A stretch of DNA of 64,000 bases from Deroplatys truncata (taxonomy: Eukaryota > Arthropoda > Insecta > Mantodea > Mantidae), in the NCBI GenBank assembly GCA_030765065.1, contig CM060990.1:215055290-215119289 (forward strand), written 5' to 3'. Under the pieces are notes generated by a model that had not been told where the DNA came from, ran no database searches, and saw only the letters and a program-made list of their open reading frames with translations. This document shows, piece after piece, positions 24,961-35,897 of the stretch. The translations under genes were made by a program, and so were the position numbers. Position 1 is the first letter of the stretch. Every line of letters begins with the position of its first letter.

Positions 24961-24969
24961 TCCTACTCA

Positions 24970-26102
24970 CATGTTTCTGTGAACTGATCACCATCGTATT
25001 TTTCGTAACTTAAGCCATATAAGATATTTTTCAGACGTTTGTTTATAAAAGGCTTTTGGTACAAAGAAAGCCTGCAGCCGCAAAATTTAAATCTTCATTG
25101 TATACTTGGAGATTGAACATTCTTATGTTTACAATTGGGCTTTGGTAAAAGAAGAGATCCAAGTGTTCTCTTAAAGTATTTTTTCTGAAAACGTCACCCA
25201 TATTTTTTCAGAGTAATTCTAACTATAAGCCAGCGAAAAGTTAATGAACAAAGGGAAGAAGTACAAAATAGGCTCCGGTCGGTCGTTTTCGTGAACTTTT
25301 CTACTTTCTAAGGAACTGTTAAGAGATTTCTTAATAATGCCCTTTTAGAAGTTTTTGTTTTTACATCAAGGGTGGCTTAAAATAGAGTGTCAGAGAAAAT
25401 GTATCTATACGCGTGCTTTTGTTCTTAACAACAGTAATTCCTGTTGAAAGTCCAGTGTGAGAGGGAAATGTAGTAATTTCTCTGAATTATCAAAAAAAAA
25501 GATGGCTTTAAAGAAACCGGGGTTTAAGTTTTGAAAACTTCCATTGCTTAAAAGGAAACTGAATGCAACTCATATAGCGTTTTTCTCTGAACTGCGAGAA
25601 TTATGGACTTTAAAGAAATTTTGACTTAATTTTCTAAAAGTGGTGTTTGTTAAAATAAACAGAGTGGGATTCTTTCCGTTTTCAATGTGGGCGTGCGGTC
25701 ATTATTTAAGTTCTGTAAAGACTTACAAGAAAAGTTACACAGAGTTCGAGAAGACTTTACGACAAATGATTTTCCCTTCATTTAAGAATGCTGCATTTAG
25801 ACATTTTATTTTTAAAACAAGTAACGCAACGCTTTGTAAGATTGCGTTTTACCCTTTTAAAAATATGGTGCATTGTGTTACGTGCTTTGTCCGGTGAACC
25901 GAAGGGGCTATTGGACGGCAAGGAAGAGTCATTGCATATGCTGCTACAGATGAGGGCTTTGTACCCTTCTCACTTTCTCTACTACGTACATTCTAGGTGG
26001 AGAGGTATTGCATATCAACCAAAATTTGGATACCAATCTTTGACCGAAAATACATTTTTCGGAGCCTCCTAAATACAGAAAAAGGCATTTTTAGAGAAGG
26101 GT

Positions 26103-26154
<52 letters not shown>

Positions 26155-27706
26155 TGTGAACAGAACAGCTTAACTAAAAAGGAAAAGATCGGATAAATAC
26201 CACGCTTGGTTTTAAAGAACCTTCCAAGGGTGCGGCACGAAGATTTTAAAGAAAATTTCCCCATCCAACTGCCCTTTAGATGGAACTTTTTTTAATTTTT
26301 AATTTTCTCAAAAATGGTTCTAACGATTTTGATTAAAATACAATATATTAAAACCATTTACATAAATAAAATGTATATTACCTTGAATTTTCTGGAAATA
26401 ACCTGTAAAGTGCTCTTCATTCGGAAGGAGTTCTAAATAATATTGTACAACTGGTAAATCTTAAAGCGATAGTCAAAAATGTACCATACAAAAATGTAAA
26501 TCTCTTTAAGCACACAGAATTATTCCATTAAAACTTTACCTGGCTTAACCCATTTCCCACATATCAGATACTATTGGTTCGAATTTTTCAATTCTTTGCC
26601 ATTCTTTTAAAACCCTGTGGACATTCAGTTGTTTCTCGCGATTGCATGGAAAGAGTATGCAATTTTAATACCAGCATATAGCATCCAGTTCTCTAACATT
26701 TTACTATCCCTTGGTATCTATAACGAAATTCGTTTGAAGGTTTATCTCGATTAAAATGAAATATAGAAAAATGAAACTTTGTGAAAATAGTTTGCATATC
26801 TATTAATAAACAATAGAGGCCAGAGAAAGTCGTGTGAATGTAACACATCCGATTTTTGTTTATTTAGAACGCCATTATTACCCGGAGAAGCGTTAACTAA
26901 TAGTTAGCAGTCCTCACCGCAGAGCTCGGGCTAGGCTAGATTCCACTGTTGTCTGAACGGTAGATGGCATTACTGTGTTTTTCAAATGGGATGATGTTTG
27001 TCCTTGAGCGCGGCCAGAGCGGCAACCAATCGGAGTTCCGCTGTGTTGTCGTATTGCATTCGCCGTAAGCTAAGCGTGACGCGCGCTAGGCGAATCTGTT
27101 TCTAATAAATTTAAATTTTCGCCAAGACAAAAATTCAAATTTTGCAAAAAGCAACCCACTAGAAGGTAGGGAGTAATTTTCGTAACACAACCGTAAAAAC
27201 CACATATTTTTAGCTCAAATAGTTTTCATAATACAAACGAATAAACATACCCATATGTTATATCATAACCACGTAAGCACTGTAATGGTCACATTATTTG
27301 TATGTATGGATTGTTGTATACATTATGTATGTATATTTGTAATTATATAGCACTACTGACTTGATGGTGGTAAAGAATTATGTTGAAAAACCAAGGCGTT
27401 TGTTAAAGCTGAGAGAGAGCAAACAGCCCACCAGCTCACTTGTGTTACTTGTAGAATGCTGAATCTGCAGAACGTGAGCCGTCACATGTTTATTATTGTG
27501 TGTTGTTTTTAAATCTGGGTTGGAGTTTATTTACCCTACACAGTTAATATCAGTATGCAGTTGTTGTGCAGAGAGCAAGCAGCAAGAGTAAAATAGTGCA
27601 GTGGCTTATTGTGGTGAATTTAGTGGCGAGTCAAAGAGACAGGTATTACGAAGTCAGGCTCGAAGTATTATATTTAGGGTCTACTCGTTTTTTAAAAAAT
27701 ACAACA
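24970..27706. other. AT-rich DNA, possible 5' region of the spliced gene that follows
   Basis: No gene recognised up to 27706. Near 26995-27100 there is a GC-richer patch with a CCAAT box (CAACCAATCGG) and several CpG, upstream of the exon at 27707; it could be a promoter, but no TATA or initiator was identified. The rest is AT-rich with one TG microsatellite. Confidence 0.4.
26105..26154. repeat. (TG)n microsatellite
   Basis: About 50 bp of uninterrupted TG dinucleotide. Confidence 0.97.
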
Positions 27707-28350
27707 ATGAGCAACACAGAAATCAACTTGATTTCAAAAATCCTCAACACTACTAAAGCGTGTGGTGTCGGTAAAGCAAGTGTGTCTAGCATTTGCGGAG
27801 AGGCAAGATTAAAAGCACAGGTAATTCATAACCTATAATTATATAACACTTAAAAAATATGTACGTAACATGCGAGTATATTCCCAATTATGAATTTAAA
27901 CACCAGGAGAATTATAAAAGTTTAGAAAATTCAGTTTGGGTTGCTTTACGTCGACCATTCTAGCGCCAGGCAGATGTGTGAGTGAGAGGGAAATATGAAA
28001 AGAGTGGGGGTAACGAGGCGGCAACGCTGTGCACGCAAATGCACCTCATTCGCTGCAGCTCAGAACTCTTCCCATTTGAAACTAATAATAGGTGTTTCCA
28101 TCCCCTTTCCTGCTTACTGAGACAAATAGTATACCTGAAGGCTGCTTTTTTTCAAATTTAGTACACTTCGGCCCAAAGGGTGTGTGCAATTGTCTTCGCG
28201 CTGTTGTCTTGCGGATTCTCTCACGAAACCTTACATAAAGGAGTGCGGCCTTGTGTTTTCGGCTGAATCACATTTTTATCCGCCATTTTCCAATGACATT
28301 TCTTTTTATTATGTCAGGCCCCGGGACGTCGAGCAGGGGAACCAGTTAAG
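27707..28350 (+). CDS. Two small exons of a spliced gene (partial, transposase-derived HTH type?)
   Basis: Exon 1, 27707-27820, starts at ATG (MSNTEINLIS...) and ends GCACAG before GTAATT, a good donor, after exactly 38 codons. Exon 2, 28318-28350, follows a pyrimidine-rich tract ending TTATTATGTCAG and ends GTTAAG before GTAATA; it is exactly 11 codons (APGRRAGEPVK). Both junctions are in phase 0, so the frame stays open across the intron of 497 bp. The peptide GVGKASVSSICGEARL followed by a basic linker recalls the N-terminal helix-turn-helix region of transposase-derived genes that are abundant in arthropods. No later exon was found; a hAT element and LINEs lie downstream. It could be a live host gene with distant exons or a fragment. 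Confidence 0.45.
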
Positions 28351-29367
28351 GTAATATTTATTAAAATACAAAACATGTTTTTTCTTTGTGAGCACGTTTG
28401 ATCATTTCTAGTTAATTTGAATCAAATTAAGTAACTTTGGCTGTTGAATGTTGGAAATCTTCACAACAAAAAGTGATTAATTCTGCTTACATTTCCGTCA
28501 ACCAGATCCACAACGGTCGCAGTAAAAAAACAAAAGCAACGGTCGCAGTGATGCCAAGGTGTCGAAGAGCGCTATCTGATATTCTTGGTTAACAGGCATT
28601 GTTTATAAATTTGTAAACATACAATTATATTTATTACTAGAGGAAAACTGATGTTACTACTGGAAAAAATACTCTGAATTGAGATTCCGTAAGTCAGTTT
28701 ATCTTGATTTTTTATTTTTATATGAAAATCACTTAGATTTATTAAATTTAATAGGGTTGGTCGCACCCCTTGTAATCTTGAAAACGCGCCGTGACTTATG
28801 AGCAAAGGTTAAGACAGTGTTGGCATTATTTGTGATTTTGAAATATTTAAATTAGTGGATGTATTCTGTGTCGGCATCCTTTGTAATTTTAAAAAATGCA
28901 AATTAACGATTGCAGCCTGTTTCTGCATCGTTTGTGAGTTTGTGCTAATTTGGGAAAGGAGTTACATATATCATGCAAATTAGGGGCATAATTTGCATAT
29001 CAGCGACGGATTCATTTGATATGTTATTCTCCGACCCATGTATTATGATAATTAGGGATTAGGTTATGCAAATTGTGGAAGGGTGTCTTTAATACTATAA
29101 TGAGGCGGTAACCTTTGTGGTTTTAAACTTTTAGCTATACCCCATTATTGTTCAATATACGTTGTTTTGTTGTTCTCCCTCTCTCCCTTTTGGCTTTTAT
29201 ACCTGCTAGTAATTAATTGAATAGAGGTACACCAATAATGCGAGGAACCTTATTAACAGATGTGAAACTTCATATTGAATTTAATGTTTACTTCTAGTGC
29301 TATAAGAATGAATTTTTATATTGGTTATGTTTACCTTTTTTGCATTTAGATACGAGAGTATCATTAC
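28351..29367. other. AT-rich intergenic or intronic DNA
   Basis: No gene, RNA or transposon end recognised. If the exons upstream belong to a real gene, this may be intron. Confidence 0.4.
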
Positions 29368-31035
29368 TAGGGGCCGGATTTTAATGACGAGCCATATTTT
29401 TCCTGTGAATTTTGGGGTGAATTTGACAAGTTATGCATGAATTCATGTATTGTAGTGTATAAAAATGTTTTTTATTGTGCATATTAAGTCATATTTTTAG
29501 CAATAGGTCATATTTCGGCCACCTTGCCATAATAGGTCACATTTCTTCCAACGTTGGCCAAAAATCATATATTTGTCGCATCCTTAAGGACACAAGAATA
29601 AAAACATGAAAATGTAGCTCACATGGCAATGTTTCAGGTGATATTGTCACAAATAAACACAAGAATTACTACAAGCTTTATTGATAAATAAAGCTTTGTA
29701 GTAAAGAAGCATTGTAACACAATAGTCGGTTCGTTGACGTAAGACATTGCTGCGTGGGGTCGACAAAACGCTCTCAAAGCCAACAAAGGCGGCTTGTGAC
29801 GTAATAAACATCGCACACGTGGTCATACTATTCAGTTTTAATGCAAACTCAGTTTGGTTCAACATACCGAAAGAAAAGTGCTCCAACAGCATGAAGTTGC
29901 GAGGTTTTGTTCCGGACTCTGGAGAGAAGTTCTTCAGCACTGATGCGGAAATTATTTTGAAAATACGTGAAGTTAAATTTAGTGCAGAAAAACGTTTTAA
30001 TATGCAGCAACACTGTGATACCGCTAAACACAGTAGCTGTGTGAAGAGAAGTGCTGAAAATTACAGTAGACAAACGCTGTTAGTTGAGCAAACAGATCCA
30101 TCTTCAACCGTGCAATCATTCTTCAAGGACTTGGTGACATGATGGTGTCTTGTAACATCCCAGTTGGAGAAGTTGAGGTATCCACGTTTCAGACAGTTCT
30201 TGGAGAAGTACACAGCACATCCAGTTCCAGATGAATCTACAGTGAGAAAAAACTGTTTATCCGTGTGCTACGAGGAGGTGCTCCACCAAATACGAATTAG
30301 TGTTGCTGACAAAAAGGGCTGGGTGTCCATAGATGAAACCGCCGATGCGGGTGGGCGTTACGTTGCAAATGTTGTTGGTGGTTTTATAAAAGTTGACGGG
30401 CATGGAGAAATGTTCCTCATAACATGTGAAGCTCTCTCTCTCGAGAGTAAACAACTCGATAAATGCCATTATATTTGACAACTCTATGAAGCTACTGTGG
30501 CCGGATGGTGTGAATAGGGACAACATGTTGCTACTAGTAACAGATGGTGCTTTATAAATGGCTAAAGCAGCCAAAGGGCTTCATATTCTCCTTCCCACTA
30601 TGGTGTACGTCACTTGCCTTGCACATGCACTACACAGAGTTGCAGAAAAGGTGCGATCAAATTACCCTGACGTGGACAAATTAATTTCCTGTGGCAAGAA
30701 AATCTGTGTGAAAACTCCGCAGAAATTCAAGGAACAAGCACCTTCACTGCCCCTCCCCCCTCAGGCTGGTGTTACACGATGGGGTTCTTGGCTAATACTA
30801 CTGAGTATTACTGCACCAACTACACCAAAATAAAGACAATATTTTGTGAGCTTGATAACGATGAATCAAGTGCTACCAAAAGTGTGAAAGAGGTCTTTAC
30901 AGATACCTTGTCTGGAAATTTGGCATACATCAACGCCAACATTTCAGCAGTATCAAAAACCATCACAGACTGGAAGCTGCTGGTACTCAACTGTGTGAGG
31001 CCCTGGATATTGTACATGTTCAGAGTCATTTGGGT
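29368..31035 (+). mobile_element. hAT-like DNA transposon remnant
   Basis: Begins at about 29368 with TAGGGGCCGGATTTTA, which fits a hAT terminal repeat (C/TAGGGG...). A 0.5-kb leader carries repeated words around CATATTT/GGTCA, then the transposase. The 3' part and the right terminal repeat are missing, because LINE copy B begins at 31036 inside the coding region. This is a plain DNA transposon of the CGGBP1/DUF659-related kind. Confidence 0.75.
29891..31030 (+). pseudogene. hAT-like transposase (CGGBP1/DUF659-related), decayed
   Basis: The likely start is ATG 29891 (MKLRGFVPDSGEKFFSTD). The N-terminal BED-like finger has kept its histidines (QQHCDTAKH), but the two cysteines expected just before are gone (IILKIREV where relatives have a C-x2-C). 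Then come KLRYPRFRQFLEKYTAHPVP, the catalytic-region motif VSIDETAD-GGRYVANVV, and TCLAHALHRVAEKVRSNYPD, followed by LPLPPQ-GVTRWGSWL, which are characteristic of this transposase group. Frame changes fall near 30133-30170 and 30470-30480, another lies near 30795, and there is an in-frame TAA near 30556. The C-terminal dimerisation region is missing. It can be followed for about 380 codons and is dead. Confidence 0.78.
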
Positions 31036-32561
31036 CGATGATGATGATGATGCTGATGATGAGGTGGGGTTAAAGGGCGCTCAACAGCTAAGGTTATTAG
31101 CGCCCTTATAATGTAGAAAATATAAAAGTTTAAAACCAAAAATTAAAATATCACACACACCCGCTTGGTCGAAAACAGTAAAACCAACAGACCAAATTCT
31201 AAAACCTACCACACTAAAATTATGGTCAAAAAGAGTAAAACAATGTGTCAAGAGCTGTAGGACGCATGGGACATGAGCGCCATATGTCCACTGGGGTGTG
31301 GAGTCCCCACTAAAACAGACACTATAAAATTACAAAGCTAAAGGACGCTCAGCGCATCAAATGCGCCGATTAAAATCACTGTCAACAATAAAACGTAAAA
31401 CACATTCTACAGCACGCGCGTCGTCTGCCAAAACGTTGGATATGCCAACAGGCAGACCCACACGAACGCGCAATGGAGCTAAAACCTGACACTCTTCCAA
31501 AATGTGACGCACCGTTAAGGGCACATTACACTGCTACAGAGTGGAGCGGGGTCACCACTAAGCAGATACCTATGACTAAAAAGACAATGTCCAATCCGTA
31601 AACGAGCTACAATTACCTCTTCCCGACGACCCAAACGAGAAGAGGTACCCCAGACTAACGGGAGAGGCTTAACCTCCCGCAACTTGCTCCCCCGGAGGGC
31701 CGTCCACTCATCCCTCGAAAGCGAAAGGATGCGGCCACGTAAAATAGCAAACAAATCTGTGGAGGGAACAACAGAGGTAACATATCTGGGTAATAAAATC
31801 GCCGATTTGGCAGCGACGTCGGCAGACTCATTACCTGAGATGCCCACATGACCTGGAATCCACATGAAGGAGACGCTGATGCCAGAGATACCAAGGAGTG
31901 GAGCAGGTCATGTATGCGCTGTACGAGTGGGTGGTAATGGTACAGCGCGTTAATACTCTGAAGGGCACTCAGAGAGTCCGTACAAATAACACAGTGCCAT
32001 AAGTCGTGCCGTTGAATGTATAAAACAGATTGATAAATACTAAAAAGTTCGGCAGTAAGAATTGAACATTGCCCTGGTAAACGAAACGTAAAACTACATT
32101 GACCAAAAACAGAGGCACACCCGACTACAGCATCAGTCTTAGATCCATCGGTAAAGATAAAATGAAAGTCCCCGAATTGCGCCTTTACTTCTAAAAAAAG
32201 CCGATCTAAAGACTGAAGAAGGGGTTTCAATCTTCGGCATCGACGTTAGTCCAAGGTGACAGTGGGCCTAAGCGCGCAACCATGGAGGAAAAAGCGTTTC
32301 CCCCTGGGAAGGACCGGCGTTGGCGTAACGTCCAAATGCCGAAGGAGCTGTCGAAATCGTACCCCTGGAGGGAGCAATGCAGAGGAGCTAATTAAATGTT
32401 GCCGATCAAGCGACTCCGCGAAAAATAAGTCGAAGGACGGGTGGTCAGGCAACCTTGAGTGACGACAGCCATAGCTGCACAAAAGCATCTCACACCTGGA
32501 AGACAACGCAGGCTCTGCAGCTTCAGCGTAAAGACTGGGTACGGGGCTAGATGGAAAGGCT
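31036..32561 (-). mobile_element. LINE copy B (5'-truncated 3' end)
   Basis: Starts on the left with a TGATGATGA-type tail, the 3' end of a minus-strand LINE, followed by the conserved AGGGCGCTCAACAGCTAAGG 3' UTR word. It reaches through the RNase H into the region after the RT and stops where the tail of copy C begins. It interrupts the hAT element. The truncated left-to-right order B then C, both minus, is a head-to-tail pair. Confidence 0.9.
31357..32561 (-). pseudogene. LINE ORF2 C-terminal part (RNase H), copy B
   Basis: The stop is at 31357-31359. The RNase H domain shows FTDGSKTD, AELFSIYQSVLY, CTDSLSAL and GNESADVAAK, which carry the catalytic D-E-D-D residues, and the family motif WIPGHVGISG; it degrades the RNA strand after reverse transcription. 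Frameshifts fall within and after the domain (about 31650 and 32240). The C-terminal zinc motif C-x2-C-x7-H-x4-C is disrupted near 31530. Confidence 0.85.
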
Positions 32562-32562
32562 C

Positions 32563-32595
<33 letters not shown>

Positions 32596-34913
32596 GATGG
32601 GGCTTGAGGGCGCTAAACTGCTATAGTTATCAGCGCCCATACAGTGTATAAAATATAAAACTGAAAAGTCAAAAAACTAAAAAACCACACACCAAGCCGC
32701 TTGGTCAAAAACACTAAAAAACGCAACAGACAAAATACTAAAATTTACACACTAAAATCATGGTCACTAAAAGAATAAAACAACGTGTCAAGAACTGTAG
32801 AATGCAAGGGACATGAGCGCCTTATGTCCGTCGGGGAGAAGAGCCCCATTAAAACCAACAATATAAAATCTATAAGCTAACAGACGCTCAGCGCATCAAA
32901 TGCGCCGATTAAAACCAATGTCACTTATAAAACGTAAAAGACATTCTACAGCATGCGCGTCGTCTTCCAAAACGTTGGATATGCCAACAGGCAGACCCAC
33001 ACGAACGCGCAATGGAGCTAAAACCTGACACTCTTCTAAAATGTGACGCACCGTTAAGGGCACATTACACTGCTACAGAGTGGAGCGGGGTCACCACTGA
33101 GCAGGTAACTATGGCTAAAATGGCAATGTCCAATTCGTAAACGGGCTAAAAGTACCTCTTCCCGACGCGTAGAACAAGAAGAGACTAACGGGAGAGGTTT
33201 AACCTCCCGCAATTTGTTCCCCCGGAGGGCCTTTCACTCATCGCGCCAAAGCGAGAGGATGCGGCGACGTAAAATAACACACGAATCTGACGAGGGAACA
33301 GCAGAGGTAAACAATCTGGGTAATAAAATTGCCGATTTGGTAGCGGCATCGGTAGACTCGTTCCTTGAGATGTCCACATGACCTGGAATACATATGAAGG
33401 AGACGCGGATGCCAGAAGCACCAAGCGAGTGGACCAGGTCATGTATGTGCTGTACGAGGAGGTGGTAATTGTACAGCGCGCGAATACTTTGAAGAACACT
33501 CAGGGAGTCTTAACAAATAAAACAGTGCCGTAAGTCGTACCGCTGGACGTATAAAAGTGACTGATAAATACTAAAACGTTCGGCGGTAAAAATCGAAAAT
33601 TGCCCGGGTATACGAAATGTAAACTACGATGACCATCAACAAAGGCACACCCTACTCCAACATCAGTCTTAAACCCATCAATATATACAAAATGAAAGTC
33701 TTCGTACTGCGCCTGAAGTTCTAAAAAAGCCGATCTAAGAACTGAAGAAGGGGTCGCATTCTTCGACATTGACGTCAACCCAAGGTGACAGTGGGCCTCA
33801 GGGGGCAACCATGGAGGAAAGCGCGTTTCCCCCTGGGAAGGGCCGGCGCTGGCATAAAGTCCAAATGCCGAATAAGCTTTTGAAATCGAACCCCTGGAGG
33901 GAGCCAGGCAGAGGAGCTAACGAAATACTTCCGATCAAGCGAATCTTCATAAAATACCTCGAAAGACGAGTGGTCAGGCAAGCTTGAGAGTCAATAGCCA
34001 TAGCTGCACAAAAGCATCTCACGCCTGAAGGACAGCGGAGGCTCTGCCGCTTCAGCATACAGACTGGGCACAGGGCTGGTTGGAAAGGCCCCCGTAGCGA
34101 CTCTTATACCACGATGGTAAATGGCATTCAATCGACGTAATACAGATGGACGCTCCGACGAATAGACAATGCAGCCGTAATCAATCTTAAAAAGGACCAA
34201 ACAACGATAAAGATGTAGAAGGACGGTCCGATCCGCTCCCCAGGATGTGCCACTTAAAACACGTAAAAGATTAAGAGAACGGTCACACATCGCTTTTAAA
34301 AACGAAATTTGCGAAATTCAGCTCAGCTTCCTATTAAAGATCAACCCCAAATACTTCGCCTCGTTTGCAAACGGAAGTATCCCTGGCCAAAGATGGAGAG
34401 AGGGCGGAGCGAAAGCCTTCCGGCGCCAGAAATTGATGCAGACGGATTTTTCGTCGAAGAAATTAAAGCCGTTGGCGTTACTCCAGGCGTAGAGACGGTC
34501 GTTAGAACTCTGGAGACGGCGTTCGAGGAGACAGGTCCGCCGCGAACGGCAATAAATGGCAAAAACCGTCAACAAAAAGGCACGATAAAATGCCAGGTGG
34601 AATACAGTCAACAATGGGGTTGATAGCAATTGCAAAACCTGTGACACTGAGTACAGAGCTTTGCGGTACTCCGTTCTTTTGAATAATACGACTAGATAAA
34701 ACCGCGCCCACACGTACACGAAAGACGCCGTCCGTCATATACTCCCGAAGAAATTTGGGAAGACGACCGCGGAAATTCCATGCATGGAGTGTACGTAAAA
34801 TGGCGCCCCTCCAGCAAGTGTCATAAGCTTTCTCCGGGTCAAAAAATACAGCCACTTTTTGACAATTTCCCAAACATCCGTTCATAATATGCGTCGACAG
34901 AGACACCAGATGG
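32563..34913 (-). mobile_element. LINE copy C (5'-truncated)
   Basis: The 3' tail at the left is an expanded GATGATGAT run (about 32564-32593), followed by the 3' UTR. ORF2 reads from the stop at 32896-32898 back through the RNase H into the RT, in several frames. The RT catalytic box reads FVDG. The copy ends at about 34913, at GACACCAGATGG, where it meets the plus-strand copy P with 2-3 bp of shared sequence (GGT), a microhomology joint. Confidence 0.9.
32896..34913 (-). pseudogene. LINE ORF2 (RT and RNase H), copy C
   Basis: RT fragments with LEKAYDTCWRGAILRTLH (here PEKAYD) and the altered box FVDG, then the thumb region and RNase H pieces (YIDG-KTD; ISGN-like part replaced). At least five frame changes separate the fragments at 33185-33499, 33500-33808, 33775-34058, 33991-34290, 34318-34719 and 34502-34913. 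Not functional. Confidence 0.82.
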
Positions 34914-35588
34914 TTCATTGTTGGTTCAGAGTAAGTCCGATCAGCAAACAAAGACCTGTTGCGCGCCACGCCTCTCCACGGTTATCCCATCCGTGTTAAC
35001 AAGCACCGCAGCTTGAATTCCTGTCGAGGCGTTGTCACCACGCACAGCTTCGATGGTATATCGGACGACGACCTGGTAGAATATCTTGCAGACAAGAAGG
35101 TGACAGCGATTCATCGAGTACAGGCCAAACGCGACGGCGTATTGGTACCCAGTCGCACCCTGTTTACAACATTTGATGGCGTCGATCTGCCCGCGAGCAT
35201 TTCAGCAGGGTACGAACGGATTGCTGTGAGGCTTTATATTCCTAGACCTCTGCGCTGTTTCAAATGCCAACGTTTTGGGCATACGCAAGTCTCGTGTAAG
35301 AGTGCCGTTACCATCTGTGCATCATGTAGCCAACCCTCACACGAAGGTACCTGTTCAACAGCCCCCCGTCTGCGTTAATTTCAAAGCGTCTCATTCTACA
35401 ACGTTTGCCGACTGTCCGCGGTACTTTGAAGAGAAGGCGATCCATGAGATCCGGGTAAAGGAAAACCTCTCCTTCGCCGAAGCCCGGAGGCGCTACCATG
35501 TGCGCCAACCTTCGCTCCTGCGATCTGGTACACTTAGTTCTGTTGTTGCTTTGCAGTACCACGAGTAGATGCCGAAACTCGGACTTGG
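34912..35588 (+). mobile_element. LINE copy P, piece 1 (ORF1, central part)
   Basis: Plus-strand ORF1 from the region before RVNKHRSLNSCRG through the CCHC knuckles (CFKCQRFGHTQVSC) to GAAACTCGGACTTGG, where copy D was inserted. A frame change falls near 35366-35378, after EGTCSTAP. The rest of ORF1 continues at 41033, and the two sides of D share the duplicated word TC(G/A)GACTTGG. The 5' end of P is lost at the joint with copy C. Confidence 0.88.
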
Positions 35589-35897
35589 ATGATGAGATGC
35601 GGTTTAAGGGCGCTAAACTACTAAGGTCATCAGCGCCCTAACAACGTATAAAATATAGTCAAAAATATAAAACAACCGCATAATTAAAAACGAGACACAA
35701 ACCCGCGATGTGCAAGAGCTAAAAACAACAATACAACAATCCTAAAAACCAACACACTAAAAGTATAGGCGATAAAAGAGTAAAACGTGTCAAGAACTGT
35801 AGAATACGCGGGACATGAGCGCCATTAGTCCACTGGGGAGTGGAGTCCCCATTAAAACACACGTATAAAATTGCAAAGCTAAAGAACGCTCAACGCA

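Larger units (their letters stand above)
17771..24969 (+). mobile_element. Right arm of giant palindrome: polymerase-B element fossil, copy 2
   Basis: Reverse complement of 7791-14989 with constant coordinate sum. In the 1,044-residue frame that could be compared, only one residue differs between the arms (Ser/Asn), and one further change was seen near 13990/18770 (Glu/Asp), so nucleotide identity is above 99.9% in the parts inspected. Same order of parts in mirror image. After 24969 the flank (CATGTTTCTGTG) shows no repeat of the left flank. Broken, about once in the polymerase, with the other expected Polinton genes absent. Confidence 0.8.

Noticed and set aside
7791-24969. One Polinton with 7-kb terminal inverted repeats
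   Set aside because: The spacer holds a SINE, microsatellites and host-like DNA rather than Polinton genes, and no 6-bp duplication flanks the outer ends.
25640-26072. Overlapping 85- and 94-codon frames
   Set aside because: AT-rich translated sequence without family resemblance, followed by a TG microsatellite.
34959-35588. Twin-primed (5'-inverted) end of LINE copy C
   Set aside because: The plus-strand fragment continues at 41033 to its own 3' tail, so it is a separate LINE (P).
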